From NCBI RefSeq assembly GCF_018138715.1, contig NZ_JAGSHX010000006.1:3348001-3412000 (forward strand): a stretch of 64,000 nucleotides of DNA, read 5' to 3'. Positions within the stretch are counted from its first letter, which is position 1; each line of letters opens with the position of its first letter. The stretch comes from Streptomyces asiaticus. Lineage in GTDB: Bacteria; Actinomycetota; Actinomycetes; Streptomycetales; Streptomycetaceae. Below the pieces are notes generated by a model, which worked only from the letters and a program-made list of their open reading frames with translations, was not told the origin of the DNA and made no database searches. The translations under genes and the position numbers were made by a program. Shown here piece after piece: positions 1 through 8,737 of this stretch.

Positions 1-351
1 GTGGAGTACGACCGGGTCACCCCGGGCGATCCCACCCCGGCGCCGCTGCGGATCATCGCCCACTCCCCCCTGGTCTGCCGGGGGCGGCACAGCCACTCGG
101 ACTCCGCGTACTACACCGTGGCGAGCGGAGCGGGGGTCTTCGCCTCGGGGACGATGCGCTGGGTGGAGGCCCTGATGGCGGGGACCCAGGAGAACGGGCG
201 CGATCACGGGATGGACGCACGCACCAGGGCCTTCGTCACCCGTGTCACGGAGAATCTGCTGCGCGCCTTCGCGGCGGGGCCCGCCGGCAGGGACAAGCCA
301 CGGCCGGAGGACAACGTGCGCAGCGTGTACCGCGCGTCGGCCCCGGCCTGA
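1..351 (+). CDS. N,N-dimethylformamidase beta-subunit-like protein, C-terminal fragment
   Basis: The reading frame is open at the left edge, so only the last 116 residues are visible. The segment HSDSAYYTVASGAGVF followed by ASGTMRWVEAL, and the closing region before EDNV, match what I know of the C-terminal domain of the large dimethylformamidase beta subunit family. That family is common in Streptomyces as long proteins of unknown substrate. The GTG at base 1 is probably internal. Only the family can be proposed; no catalytic residues are in view. The stop lies 83 bp before the preferred start of the next gene on the same strand. Confidence 0.6.
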   Translation: MEYDRVTPGDPTPAPLRIIAHSPLVCRGRHSHSDSAYYTVASGAGVFASGTMRWVEALMAGTQENGRDHGMDARTRAFVTRVTENLLRAFAAGPAGRDKPRPEDNVRSVYRASAPA

Positions 352-434
352 CCAACCACCCCGAACGGGTGCTGTTCTCGGTGCTGTTGTCCTCCCTGGA
401 CCGATCGACACCATCCTTCGGACATACTGTGCGG

Positions 435-2912
435 ATGTCTACGCAAAGGGGAATTCCGCGCGTCATCCACCAGACATGGAAGGACGCGGACGTACCCGCC
501 GTGTGGCGGCGCTGGGCCGAGTCCTGGCGCCGCCACCATCCGGGGTGGGAATACCGGCTGTGGACGGACACCGACAACCGCGCCTTCCTCGCCGCGCATT
601 ACCCCTGGTTCCTGCCGGTCTACGACGGCTATCCCGAGCCGATCATGCGGGCCGACGCGGTCCGGTACTTCCTGCTCGACCACTTCGGCGGCGTCTACGC
701 CGACCTCGACTTCGAGGCCCTGCGCCCGCTGGACGGTCTGCTCGAAGGCCGCGAGCTGGTCCTCGGCCTCGAACCCGAGGAGCACACCCGGCTGCTGTGC
801 GCGCGGCGCGCCGGGTTGCCGCGGGTGGTCGGCAACGCGTTTCTCGCCTCCCGGCCGGGCCATCCCTTCTGGGCGCACGTCCACCGCGAACTGGTCGGCG
901 CCCACACCGCGCCCAGCGCGCTGGACGCGACCGGGCCGTTCTTCCTCACGCGCGCGCTCGACGGCGCCCCGTGCGACGGCACGATCACGGTGCTCGGACC
1001 GGAAGTCCTGTACCCCAAGCCGAGCCCGTACGCCACGGAGGTGTTGGGGCCGAGGACGGTGGACTTGGAGCGGGCGCACGCCGTGCACCACTGGTCGGGC
1101 AGTTGGGCGCACGACGCGGCCTTCACGCCCCGCGTCTCGGAAGGGCGCACGGTCCCCTTCTGGACCAGCCAGGACCTGCGGCCGTGCGCGCGGGGCACGC
1201 TGGATCTCGACGCCCAGCGCGCCCGGTGGGCCGAGGGTGCGCCCGCGCCGCTGGTGTCCTGCCTGATGGTCACCGGAGACCGGCCACGCCTCGCCGAACG
1301 GGCGATCCGCTGCTTTCTCACCCAGACCTACCCCCGCGCCGAGCTGGTCGTCGTGGACGACGGCACGGACGACAGCCTGGAACAGCACGTTCACACCCTC
1401 GCCGATCCACGGGTACGGCTCCACCGGCTGCCGCCGGAGGGACGGCCGCTGGGCGATCTGCGGAACGCCGCGGTCGACCTGGCCACCGGGCCGTACGTGT
1501 GCCAGTGGGACGACGACGACCTCTACGACCCGGAGCGGCTGGACGTCCAGATGGCCGCGCTCCTGGGGCTCGGGGCCACGGCATGCTTCCTGGCCCGGGA
1601 GCGGCTGTGGTGGCCCGCGCGCCGGATGCTCGCCGTCTCGGGGACACGGGTATGGGAAGGGTCGATGGTGTGCGCGAAGGAGGCGCTGCCGCGCTATCCG
1701 GCGCTGAGACGCGGCGAGGACACCCCGGTCGCGGAGCAGGTGGTGCGCACGGGACGGGTGGCGTCCGTGGACGCGCCCGAGCTGTACACGTACGTCCACC
1801 ACGGCGAGAACACCTTCGACGCACCGCACTTCGCGGGCCTCTTCGACGCGGCGACCCAGCTCTGGACGGGCGGTGACTACGCGCCGGCGGTGCGCGCGCT
1901 GGCGGCCCGGCTGCCGGTGGCCCCGGCGGACCTGGTGCACGCGGAGCACGAGGAGCCCGAACGGCAGACCGCGCCGGAGGCGGAAGCAGAGGAGAGAGCA
2001 GGGGCTCCGGTGCGGTGTGAGGGGGCGGCGGTCCCCCGGGCCCGGTCCCTGCCGTCCGTCCCGGCCGAGCGCCCCACGGTCCTGATCCTCACCCCGGTCA
2101 GGGACGCCGCCGACTTCCTCCCCCGCCACCTGGAAAACCTGCGCGCCCTGGACCACCCCCGGGAGGCGCTGTCGCTCGGGCTGCTGGAGGGCGACAGCCG
2201 GGACGCCACATGGGAGCTGCTGGAGGACGCACTGCCCGCGCTCACCGCCGAGTTCGCCCGCGTCACCCTCGTACGGCGGCACTACGGGCTGCGGCTGGCC
2301 GGGCCGCGCTGGGAGCCCTCCGTCCAGCGCACACGACGCTCGGTGCTGGCCCGGGCCCGCAACCATCTGCTTGCCCGGGCGCTCGCGGACGAGAGCTGGG
2401 TCCTGTGGCTCGACGCCGATGTGACGGACTGTCCCCCCGATCTCGTCCGGCGGCTGCTCGACGCGGACGAGGACATCGTCGTCCCCCACTGCGTGTCCGA
2501 GCCGGGCGGGCCCACTTTCGACCTCAACACCTGGGCCCTGACGTCCGACGCCGGGACTCTGGACTGGGACCGCTGGCTGCGGGACGGAATCCTGCAGCCG
2601 CCCAAGGGGTTCGGGCGCGCCTACCTGGACGAGCTGCGGGACCGGGAGCGAGTGCGGGTGGACTCCGTCGGAGGCGCGGGGCTGCTGGTCCGCGCCGATC
2701 TGCACCGTGACGGCCTGGTGTTCCCGGCCGTTCCGTACCGGCGGCTCATCGAGACCGAGGGGCTGGCGGCACTCGCGCACGACATGGGGACGGAGTGCTG
2801 GGCGCTGCCCGCGCTTGAGCTGGTTCATCCGCGCCGTCCACACCGTCCGTACCATCCGCGTTCGGAGCCGGATCCGGCGGCGGAGTCGGAGTGCGCTGCT
2901 CCGGACAGGTGA
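435..2912 (+). CDS. Three-domain glycosyltransferase fusion (OCH1/DXD-type + GT2 + Anp1-like)
   Basis: An 825-aa cytoplasmic-looking protein with three glycosyltransferase-like segments in a row. Residues ~5-250 begin RGIPRVIHQTWK and carry GGVYADLDFEAL, the DXD sugar-transferase (Gly_transf_sug/OCH1) signature. Residues ~270-500 contain SCLMVTGDRPRLAERAIRC and VVVDDGTDD, followed by QWDDDD, a GT2 fold. Residues ~545-825 contain PTVLILTPVRDAADFL and VLWLDADV, resembling Anp1-type mannosyltransferases. A Glu/Arg-rich linker separates the second and third domains. I prefer ATG 435 over an in-frame ATG at 369, because family similarity begins just after 435. Sugar donor and acceptor are unknown; a cell-surface or secreted-protein glycan is an inference. 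No transmembrane segment is evident. Confidence 0.85.
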   Translation: MSTQRGIPRVIHQTWKDADVPAVWRRWAESWRRHHPGWEYRLWTDTDNRAFLAAHYPWFLPVYDGYPEPIMRADAVRYFLLDHFGGVYADLDFEALRPLDGLLEGRELVLGLEPEEHTRLLCARRAGLPRVVGNAFLASRPGHPFWAHVHRELVGAHTAPSALDATGPFFLTRALDGAPCDGTITVLGPEVLYPKPSPYATEVLGPRTVDLERAHAVHHWSGSWAHDAAFTPRVSEGRTVPFWTSQDLRPCARGTLDLDAQRARWAEGAPAPLVSCLMVTGDRPRLAERAIRCFLTQTYPRAELVVVDDGTDDSLEQHVHTLADPRVRLHRLPPEGRPLGDLRNAAVDLATGPYVCQWDDDDLYDPERLDVQMAALLGLGATACFLARERLWWPARRMLAVSGTRVWEGSMVCAKEALPRYPALRRGEDTPVAEQVVRTGRVASVDAPELYTYVHHGENTFDAPHFAGLFDAATQLWTGGDYAPAVRALAARLPVAPADLVHAEHEEPERQTAPEAEAEERAGAPVRCEGAAVPRARSLPSVPAERPTVLILTPVRDAADFLPRHLENLRALDHPREALSLGLLEGDSRDATWELLEDALPALTAEFARVTLVRRHYGLRLAGPRWEPSVQRTRRSVLARARNHLLARALADESWVLWLDADVTDCPPDLVRRLLDADEDIVVPHCVSEPGGPTFDLNTWALTSDAGTLDWDRWLRDGILQPPKGFGRAYLDELRDRERVRVDSVGGAGLLVRADLHRDGLVFPAVPYRRLIETEGLAALAHDMGTECWALPALELVHPRRPHRPYHPRSEPDPAAESECAAPDR

Positions 2913-3003
2913 AGCCGTACGCGCTTCCGAAGCCTCCTCCCTCCGGGCTCGTTGGGCAGGTGCCCGCGGGTGTCTCCGCGGAAGTTCCACGAGGAGGCTT
3001 TTG

Positions 3004-3378
3004 ATGAACATCGCTAGAACTGCCGCCCTGGTGACGGCGACCGCCGGTGCGGTCGCCTTCGGCGGCGGTGTCGACGCCACCGCGCTCGCTCCCGGCGCAC
3101 CGGGCGTTCCCGGCAGCGGCGTCCAGCAGCGCAACGACTGCGACAGCGCGGCCAACTCGCCGATCGCGGCGGTCGGCGCAGGCGTCGGCTGTCTCAACTT
3201 CGCGCGTATCTTCGGCGACCCGAAGAGCGTGGTGCAGAAGAACGAGTGTGATGTCTCCGGCGCCGGCAGCGCCGCCAATGTGGTCATCATGCCGATGACC
3301 GGCACTTCCTCAAAATGCGCCAACATCGCCGTCGATACCCGTTCAGCCGAGGATTCATCCCCCTTCGGAGTCCGATGA
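3004..3378 (+). CDS. Small secreted protein with four cysteines, function unknown
   Basis: A 124-aa protein preceded by a clear GAGGAG ribosome-binding site. It starts with a Sec-type signal (MNIARTAALVTATAGAVAFG) predicted to be removed around residue 27-32. The mature part is rich in Gly/Ala/Val and Asn and has four Cys (RNDCD, VGCLN, NECDV, SSKCA). The size and Asn/Val/Gly composition recall small Streptomyces surface proteins such as rodlins and chaplins, but I do not recognise a defining motif. Its stop overlaps the start of the following GT2 gene (ATG 3375, stop ending 3378), so the two are probably translationally coupled. Confidence 0.7.
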   Translation: MNIARTAALVTATAGAVAFGGGVDATALAPGAPGVPGSGVQQRNDCDSAANSPIAAVGAGVGCLNFARIFGDPKSVVQKNECDVSGAGSAANVVIMPMTGTSSKCANIAVDTRSAEDSSPFGVR

Positions 3379-4358
3379 CGCCGCCCGCTGCCGATCCGGG
3401 CCGCGGCCCCCGGGAGGCGGTTCTCCCGGGGGCCGCGGTCTCGGTGGTGATCCCCTGCCACGGCTACGGCCGCTATCTGCCGCAGGCCGTGGCCGGCGTG
3501 GTGGCCCAGACGTACGACGACTGGGAGCTGATGATCGTGGACGACGGCAGCCCGGACGACACCGCGGAGGTGGCCCGGTCGCTGATCGCCCGGCACCCCG
3601 GCCGGCGGATCCATCTGCTGAGGCAGGCCAACGCGGGGGTCTCGGCCGCCCGTAACGCGGGTATCGCGGCCACCGGTGGCCGCTATGTGCTGCCGCTGGA
3701 CGCCGACGACGTGATCGCGCCGACGATGCTGGAGAAGACCGTCGCCGTGCTGGACCAGGAACCGGACATCGCGATCGTCTCCACCGATGTCTCGGCGTTC
3801 GCCGACGATGAGGACCTGCCCGCCCAGGTGCTGGAGCTGCCCGCGTACCGACCGGAACTGCTCCTCCAGCGACTGATCATGTTCTACTGCTCGCTCTACC
3901 GCCGCGAGGTGTGGGAGACGGTCGGCGGCTACGACGAGTCCATGCGCACCGGTGAGGACTGGGACTTCTGGATCGCCTGCGCCGAGCACGGCTTCACCGC
4001 CCATCACCTCCACGAACCGCTGTTCGGCGCGCGCAACAAGGACGACGGACTGCATGTGGAGGCGGCCGAGAACGACCTGGCGGTACGGGCGCGGATCGTG
4101 GCCAACCACCCGGGGATGTTCAAACCGGTCACCCGTGCCTGGGCGCACGCGGTACTCGAACCCCGGGGGCAGGCCGACGAGCGGGTGCCGGACGACATCC
4201 TCACCCGGGCCGCCGATATGGACCAGTTCCTGCGGTCGGTGCTCTCGCTCCAGCGCACCGCCCGCCTCCAGCACCGCTACATCCAGCGGCTGGAGGCGGC
4301 GCTGACCGGGCACCGTGGCGGGGCTCCCGGGGCCGGGAGCCCCGCCACGGTGCCGTAG
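3375..4358 (+). CDS. GT2-family glycosyltransferase
   Basis: A 327-aa family-2 glycosyltransferase. The N-terminus SVVIPCHGYGRYLPQAVAG, the MIVDDGSPDD motif (nucleotide-binding Asp), the AGVSAARNAGI segment and LPLDADDVI (DXD) give a complete GT-A catalytic half. GYDESMRTGEDWDFWIAC supplies the usual acceptor/base region (ED-W). The ATG overlaps the stop of the upstream small secreted protein gene by 4 nt. The final ~16 codons form one arm and loop of a strong hairpin, and the stop lies only 3 nt from the stop of the convergent cellulase gene. Substrate is unknown; a link with the secreted small protein or the neighbouring GT fusion is only inferred from the operon. Confidence 0.85.
   Translation: MTPPAADPGRGPREAVLPGAAVSVVIPCHGYGRYLPQAVAGVVAQTYDDWELMIVDDGSPDDTAEVARSLIARHPGRRIHLLRQANAGVSAARNAGIAATGGRYVLPLDADDVIAPTMLEKTVAVLDQEPDIAIVSTDVSAFADDEDLPAQVLELPAYRPELLLQRLIMFYCSLYRREVWETVGGYDESMRTGEDWDFWIACAEHGFTAHHLHEPLFGARNKDDGLHVEAAENDLAVRARIVANHPGMFKPVTRAWAHAVLEPRGQADERVPDDILTRAADMDQFLRSVLSLQRTARLQHRYIQRLEAALTGHRGGAPGAGSPATVP
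4309..4354. terminator. Perfect 22-bp inverted repeat inside the 3' end of the GT2 gene
   Basis: Arms 4309-4330 and 4333-4354 are exact reverse complements with a 2-nt loop. The hairpin is translated as the last residues of the GT2 protein, whose TAG stop begins at 4356. The convergent GH48 gene stops at 4362. There is no other intergenic space, so this hairpin is the likely bidirectional terminator. Seen directly; the function is inferred. Confidence 0.8.
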
Positions 4359-4361
4359 CCG

Positions 4362-7253
4362 CTATTCGAAGAGGTCCGCGTACGACCCCATCGCCAGCGC
4401 GATGTCCGCCTGGGCCCAGAACCGGTGGTACGTGAAGCTGGGCACCGCGCCGCCCTTCAGATACGCCTCGACCTTCGACCAGGCCGGGTCGTTCTTGTAG
4501 AAGGAGCGGATCGACATGAAGATGGAGCCGGAGTCGATCTTGTCACCGTTCGGCATGGTCCCGGTCCAGCCGCTGGGCACGTAGACCGGGTCGTCGAAGC
4601 GGTTGTAGTCGGCGCGGGTCTCGGGGACCGCGATGCCGAGGGCGTCCTGGTAGTTGTCCCACATGCCGTCCAGCAGCGCCTTCGCGGTGTCCCTGGCCTT
4701 GGTGTCGCCGGACTTGGCGGCGTAGTAGGACAGGGTCTTGGCGTACGCGGCCGCCACACCGACGTCATTGGTGTAGTCGGCGACGGTGACGTGCAGGTTC
4801 GCGTTGGCGCCGGGGCTGGAGGCGTTCCAGGTGTCGGGCTGGCCGGACCACTGGAGGGTGGACGGGATCTGGTAGGTGCCATTGGCGTTGACCGTGGTCT
4901 TGGACAGCGCCCACTTCACCCACTTGTCCAGGACCGTCTTCGCGGAGGCGTCACCGGTGCGGTTGTAGTACTCCGCGACGCGCTCCATGGACCACGCCTG
5001 GAAGCCGAACCACTGGTTGGACGGCGGGTCGTGGTAGACCGGTTTCTCGTCGTAGTACATGCCGTAGAAGGTGGACGTGCCCGACGGCGGCGTGGCGTAG
5101 CGGCCCTGCCAGCTGTTGGTGGCGCCGCCCGCGATGGCACCCTCGCTGGACTGGAGCCAGCGGTAGAACTCCAGCTGGCGCTTGAGGCTGGTGGACCAGT
5201 CGCTCGCGCCTGTCGCTGACTTGGGCTTGAGGTCGGCGTACGAGCTCAGGGCCCAGGCCGCCATGGGGTTCTGGTAGCCGCCGTGGGCGTGGCTGGAGCC
5301 GATGCGCCAGGACCAGCCCGCGGAGGTGTCGGTGGCGCCGCCCCAGGCGTAGTACCAGGACAGCAGGTAGTGGGAGCTGTTCTTGCCGCTCCCGGCCGGG
5401 CAGCCGGTCTCCCCGACACAGTTACCGATCTTCTTGAAGTACTTGTCGTACATCGCGTAGCGCAGATAGTCGCCCATCTTGGCGGCCTTGGCGATGTTGC
5501 CGGAGATCTGGCCGCCCTTGCCCTGTGCCTTGGCCCACTCCGAGGCCCAGTAGGCGGCCTGGACGACCCGGGCGTCGGCGTCGGGGGCGTTGGTGAACTT
5601 CCACTGCTTGGCGTACGCGGCGTCGCCGGTGAACAGGTCCAGATAGCCGTTCTTGCCGCCGTACTTGAAGCTGTCGCAGGTGGGCTGGGTCACGGTCTCC
5701 CAGACCGACTCCTGCGGGCCCCGCTGGAAGGTGTTGACATAGCTGGGGCCGGTGTCGCTCGGGCCCGCCTCGCACTTGCCGGGCGCGTTGCCGTAGCCGT
5801 AGACGTTGTCGACGTCCTGGATCCAGTGCATGCCGTAGATGTCATCGGTGCCGTACGCGCTCTTCAGCTCGGCGGCGATGGGGTCGTTGCCGACCGGGAC
5901 ATTGCCGTTGAGCTGCGAGGGGTACTGGGAGGGCTGGTCCCATTCGGGGGCGTAGGTGGCCGGCTTGGAGGCGTTGTAGAAGCTGTTGGTGGGCTGGTCG
6001 GCGTGGGTGGGGATCATGTACTTCTCCATGAGGTCCCACGCGTTGTTGAACTTGGCCCAGTCGCCGGTGACCTTGCCGTACATCGCCTGGAGCCAGATCA
6101 GATAGCTGTACGCCTCGGAGGTCGTCTCATGGCCGTGGTCGGGGGCCTCGACGATCAGGGTCTCCACCGAGTGGTACGGAACGCCCTCGGGCGAGAAGTA
6201 GCCCGCCGAGGGTGCGGTGATCTTGTTGTAGAGGTCCAGGAAGCGGGCGTCGTAGACCTTCGCGGCGGCCAGCTGGGTGACGGTGACCTCGGCCTTGGTG
6301 TGGCCGGCGGCGGTCGCGGTGAAGGTCGCGGCGCCGGTGCCGGAGTTCGCGGCGGCGACGGTCACCTGCTGCGCGGTGTCCCAGTTGGCGGGGGTGAAGG
6401 TGAGGGTGGCGCCCGAGGTGATCGTCAGGCCGGTGTTGCCCGAGGTGCGGGCGACGGAGACGGTGACGTCTCCGGACGGCTTGGTGGACAGCTTGACGCC
6501 GAAGGTCCCGGTCCTGCCCTGCTGCACCCCGAGCTGCCCGGGACTGGCCACCAGCGCGGGCCCGGCCGCCACATGGATGCCGACGGGGGTGGACTCGGCG
6601 GCGGCGCCCTGGCTGTCGTACGCCTTGGCGTAGAGCGAGTAGTCGCCGGCCGGGACGTCCGTGTAGTCGAAGGCGTACGGGGAGGTGGTGTCGGTGCCGA
6701 GAAGCTTGGTGTCGCTGTAGAACTCCACCTTGCTGATCGTCGCCCCGTCGGCCGCCGCGGCCGTGGCCGTCATCGGGACGGTGCCGCCGGAGCTGAAGAC
6801 GGCGCCGGGTGACGGGCTGCTCAGCACCGCGATGGGCGGCTGATGGGCGCCCCGGCAGGCCACGCCGTTGACGGCGAAGGAGGTGGGGGCGGCGTTGGTG
6901 CCGCTGTAGGTGAACTGGGCGCCGGTGGTGACATTGCCCCCGGCCGCGATCTTCGCGTTGTGCCCGGCGTTGGTGACGGTGACGGTCTTGCCGGACTGCG
7001 ACCAGCTGCCGTTCCAGCCGTTGCCGAGCTTCTGGTTGCCCGCGTAGTCGTACGTGAGGGTCCAGCCGTCGATCGCGTCGGTGCCGGGGTTGGTGATGGT
7101 GAGATCGGCGGTGAAGCCGGAGCCCCAGTCATTGGTCTTGTAGTCGACCCCGCACTGGACCGCCGCGGCGTGCGCGGGGGCGGCGCCGCCCGCCGCGGTC
7201 ATGGCCACGGGGAGCGAGAGGGCGGCGGCGAGGGTGGTCACCAGCCGTCTCAT
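4362..7253 (-). CDS. Secreted GH48 cellulase with N-terminal CBM2 and Ig-like modules
   Basis: A 963-aa exported processive cellulase that releases cellobiose from chain ends. Order of parts: signal peptide ([18 protein letters not shown], cleaved near residue 30); CBM2 cellulose-binding domain ~31-135 ([20 protein letters not shown], exposed Trp at GWTLTY and GNGWNGSW); two Ig-like modules ~137-320; GH48 catalytic domain ~325-963 with the acid/base region [13 protein letters not shown]. The length fits CBM2-linker-GH48 enzymes of actinomycetes. ATG 7253 was chosen because the signal peptide starts there; an upstream in-frame ATG at 7313 would add a non-signal-like stretch. A perfect CebR box lies 113 bp upstream, so repression by CebR and induction by cello-oligosaccharides is expected. 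Confidence 0.95.
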   Translation of the reverse strand: MRRLVTTLAAALSLPVAMTAAGGAAPAHAAAVQCGVDYKTNDWGSGFTADLTITNPGTDAIDGWTLTYDYAGNQKLGNGWNGSWSQSGKTVTVTNAGHNAKIAAGGNVTTGAQFTYSGTNAAPTSFAVNGVACRGAHQPPIAVLSSPSPGAVFSSGGTVPMTATAAAADGATISKVEFYSDTKLLGTDTTSPYAFDYTDVPAGDYSLYAKAYDSQGAAAESTPVGIHVAAGPALVASPGQLGVQQGRTGTFGVKLSTKPSGDVTVSVARTSGNTGLTITSGATLTFTPANWDTAQQVTVAAANSGTGAATFTATAAGHTKAEVTVTQLAAAKVYDARFLDLYNKITAPSAGYFSPEGVPYHSVETLIVEAPDHGHETTSEAYSYLIWLQAMYGKVTGDWAKFNNAWDLMEKYMIPTHADQPTNSFYNASKPATYAPEWDQPSQYPSQLNGNVPVGNDPIAAELKSAYGTDDIYGMHWIQDVDNVYGYGNAPGKCEAGPSDTGPSYVNTFQRGPQESVWETVTQPTCDSFKYGGKNGYLDLFTGDAAYAKQWKFTNAPDADARVVQAAYWASEWAKAQGKGGQISGNIAKAAKMGDYLRYAMYDKYFKKIGNCVGETGCPAGSGKNSSHYLLSWYYAWGGATDTSAGWSWRIGSSHAHGGYQNPMAAWALSSYADLKPKSATGASDWSTSLKRQLEFYRWLQSSEGAIAGGATNSWQGRYATPPSGTSTFYGMYYDEKPVYHDPPSNQWFGFQAWSMERVAEYYNRTGDASAKTVLDKWVKWALSKTTVNANGTYQIPSTLQWSGQPDTWNASSPGANANLHVTVADYTNDVGVAAAYAKTLSYYAAKSGDTKARDTAKALLDGMWDNYQDALGIAVPETRADYNRFDDPVYVPSGWTGTMPNGDKIDSGSIFMSIRSFYKNDPAWSKVEAYLKGGAVPSFTYHRFWAQADIALAMGSYADLFE

Positions 7254-7365
7254 TCGTCGTCGTGCCCCTGATCGTCGTGGGCTGGATAAGGGCGAGCCAC
7301 GCTGTACGCGCATCTGGGGGGACCTCCTCGCGGTTCGTGCGGGTGGTGGGGGATGTGCGAACCAG

Positions 7366-7379
7366 TGGGAGCGCTCCCA
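7366..7379. promoter_or_regulatory. CebR operator (perfect palindrome)
   Basis: TGGGAGCGCTCCCA, an exact 14-bp palindrome identical to the established Streptomyces CebR box and to the copy in front of cebE in this window (19838-19851). It lies 113 bp upstream of the GH48 start. Confidence 0.9.
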
Positions 7380-7508
7380 AGGTTCGTGTCAGCCCGAAGG
7401 AGTGTCAAGTCTTTGAACAACAGCGGGTCGCCGGGCACCCTCGACCGATAATTCGTGAACGGGGTCTGTTGACATGCGCCCGTCGAGCGCTACCTTCACT
7501 TCAACCAG

Positions 7509-7522
7509 TGGGAGCGGTTCCA
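7509..7522. promoter_or_regulatory. CebR-type operator (imperfect)
   Basis: TGGGAGCGGTTCCA, differing at two positions from the perfect box, 49 bp upstream of the GH5 start. The position suits control of the GH5-GH6 operon. Weaker binding than the perfect box is an inference. Confidence 0.75.
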
Positions 7523-7570
7523 GCAGTCTGCGCCACATCGAACGGCGCTTGGACCTCGAGGAGTCGCTCC

Positions 7571-8737
7571 ATGCGAGCACCCCCGCGCCTTTACGCCTTG
7601 GTGGCCGCCGCGGTGTTATCCGTGGCGGGCACCGCCTTGGTGCCTGCCACCGCCTCGGCGGCGAGCGGCCCGGCCACGACCGCTTCGGCCGCGAGCGCCC
7701 CAGCAGTGACCGTGCCCAACGCGGCACCACCGAAGCTCCGCGCCTCCGGCAACAAGCTCGTCGACGAGAACGGAGCCACCCGGCGGCTGCTGGGCGTCAA
7801 CCGCTCCGGCGGTGAGTTCATGTGCGTCCAGGGGCGTGGCATCTTCGACGGCCCCGTGGACGACGCGGCCGTCAAGGCCATCGCCGACTGGAAGGTCAAC
7901 GCGGTCCGGATCCCGCTCAACGAGGAGTGCTGGCTGGGGCTTTCCCACATCAACACGGCCTACGGAGGGGCCAACTACATCGCGGCCGTCAAGGCACTCG
8001 TCGCCCGGCTGGAGGCCCGTGGCATCACGCCCGTCGTCGAACTTCACTGGAGCCACGGCAGATACACCGGCGGGGACAGCCACTGCGCCGACACCGAGTA
8101 CGCCACCTGCCAGAAGCCGATGCCGGACGCGCAGTACACCCCGGCCTTCTGGACCTCGGTCGCCCAGGCCTTCAAGGGCGACCAGGCCGTGGTCTTCGAC
8201 CTCTTCAACGAGCCGTTCCCGGACCGCGCCACCTCCGACCTCACGGCGGCGTGGACGTGCTGGCGCGACGGCGGGAGCTGCCCCGGGATCGACTTCCAGG
8301 TCGCCGGGATGCAGACCCTGCTGAACGCCGTACGGGCCACCGGCGCCAGGAACCTGGTGCTGATTCCGGGGGTCGCCTATTCCAACGATCTACGCCAGTG
8401 GCTGACGTACAAGCCGAACGACCCGGCGGGCAATCTCGCCGCCGCCTGGCACACGTACAACTTCAACACCTGTTCCAGCGAGAGCTGTTTCAACGAACAG
8501 CTGGCCCCGGTCATCGCCCGGGTCCCGTTCGTGGCGGGCGAGATCGGCGAGAACACCTGCTCCCACGGCTATGTCGACCGGGTCATGGCCTGGCTGGACG
8601 CCAAGGGCGCCTCGTATCTGGGATGGACCTGGAACACCTGGGACTGTTCCTCGGGGCCATCCCTGATCAGCGACTACAACGGCACGCCGACCAACTACGG
8701 CGTGGGACTCCGCGATCACCTGAAGGGAATGCAATGA
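7571..8737 (+). CDS. Secreted GH5 endoglucanase-type cellulase
   Basis: A 388-aa exported glycoside hydrolase. A signal peptide (MRAPPRLYALVAAAVLSVAG, with Ala-X-Ala near residue 31) and an Ala/Thr/Pro-rich linker precede a GH5 barrel. Recognisable parts are LLGVNRSGGEFMC, NAVRIPLNEECW, VFDLFNEPF (acid/base Glu in NEP) and VAGEIGEN (nucleophile Glu). No carbohydrate-binding module is present. ATG 7571 follows a GAGGAG site. The TGA stop overlaps the ATG of the GH6 gene (ATGA), so an internal endoglucanase and a chain-end GH6 enzyme appear to be made together. Exact specificity (beta-1,4-glucan versus mannan) is not proven by sequence, but the neighbours argue for cellulose. Confidence 0.9.
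   Translation: MRAPPRLYALVAAAVLSVAGTALVPATASAASGPATTASAASAPAVTVPNAAPPKLRASGNKLVDENGATRRLLGVNRSGGEFMCVQGRGIFDGPVDDAAVKAIADWKVNAVRIPLNEECWLGLSHINTAYGGANYIAAVKALVARLEARGITPVVELHWSHGRYTGGDSHCADTEYATCQKPMPDAQYTPAFWTSVAQAFKGDQAVVFDLFNEPFPDRATSDLTAAWTCWRDGGSCPGIDFQVAGMQTLLNAVRATGARNLVLIPGVAYSNDLRQWLTYKPNDPAGNLAAAWHTYNFNTCSSESCFNEQLAPVIARVPFVAGEIGENTCSHGYVDRVMAWLDAKGASYLGWTWNTWDCSSGPSLISDYNGTPTNYGVGLRDHLKGMQ

Larger units (their letters stand above)
7254..7570. promoter_or_regulatory. Divergent control region between GH48 and GH5-GH6 cellulase genes
   Basis: This 317-bp stretch has no supported gene. It carries two CebR-type boxes, one for each direction, listed separately. Promoter hexamers cannot be assigned with confidence. 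The ribosome-binding site for the rightward gene (GAGGAG, near 7558-7564) lies at its end. Confidence 0.75.

Noticed and set aside
204..4313. A 1369-codon open frame on the minus strand
   Set aside because: It is antisense to three well-supported genes, has Arg/Gly/Pro/His-rich composition typical of reverse-frame reading in high-G+C DNA, and shows no domain.
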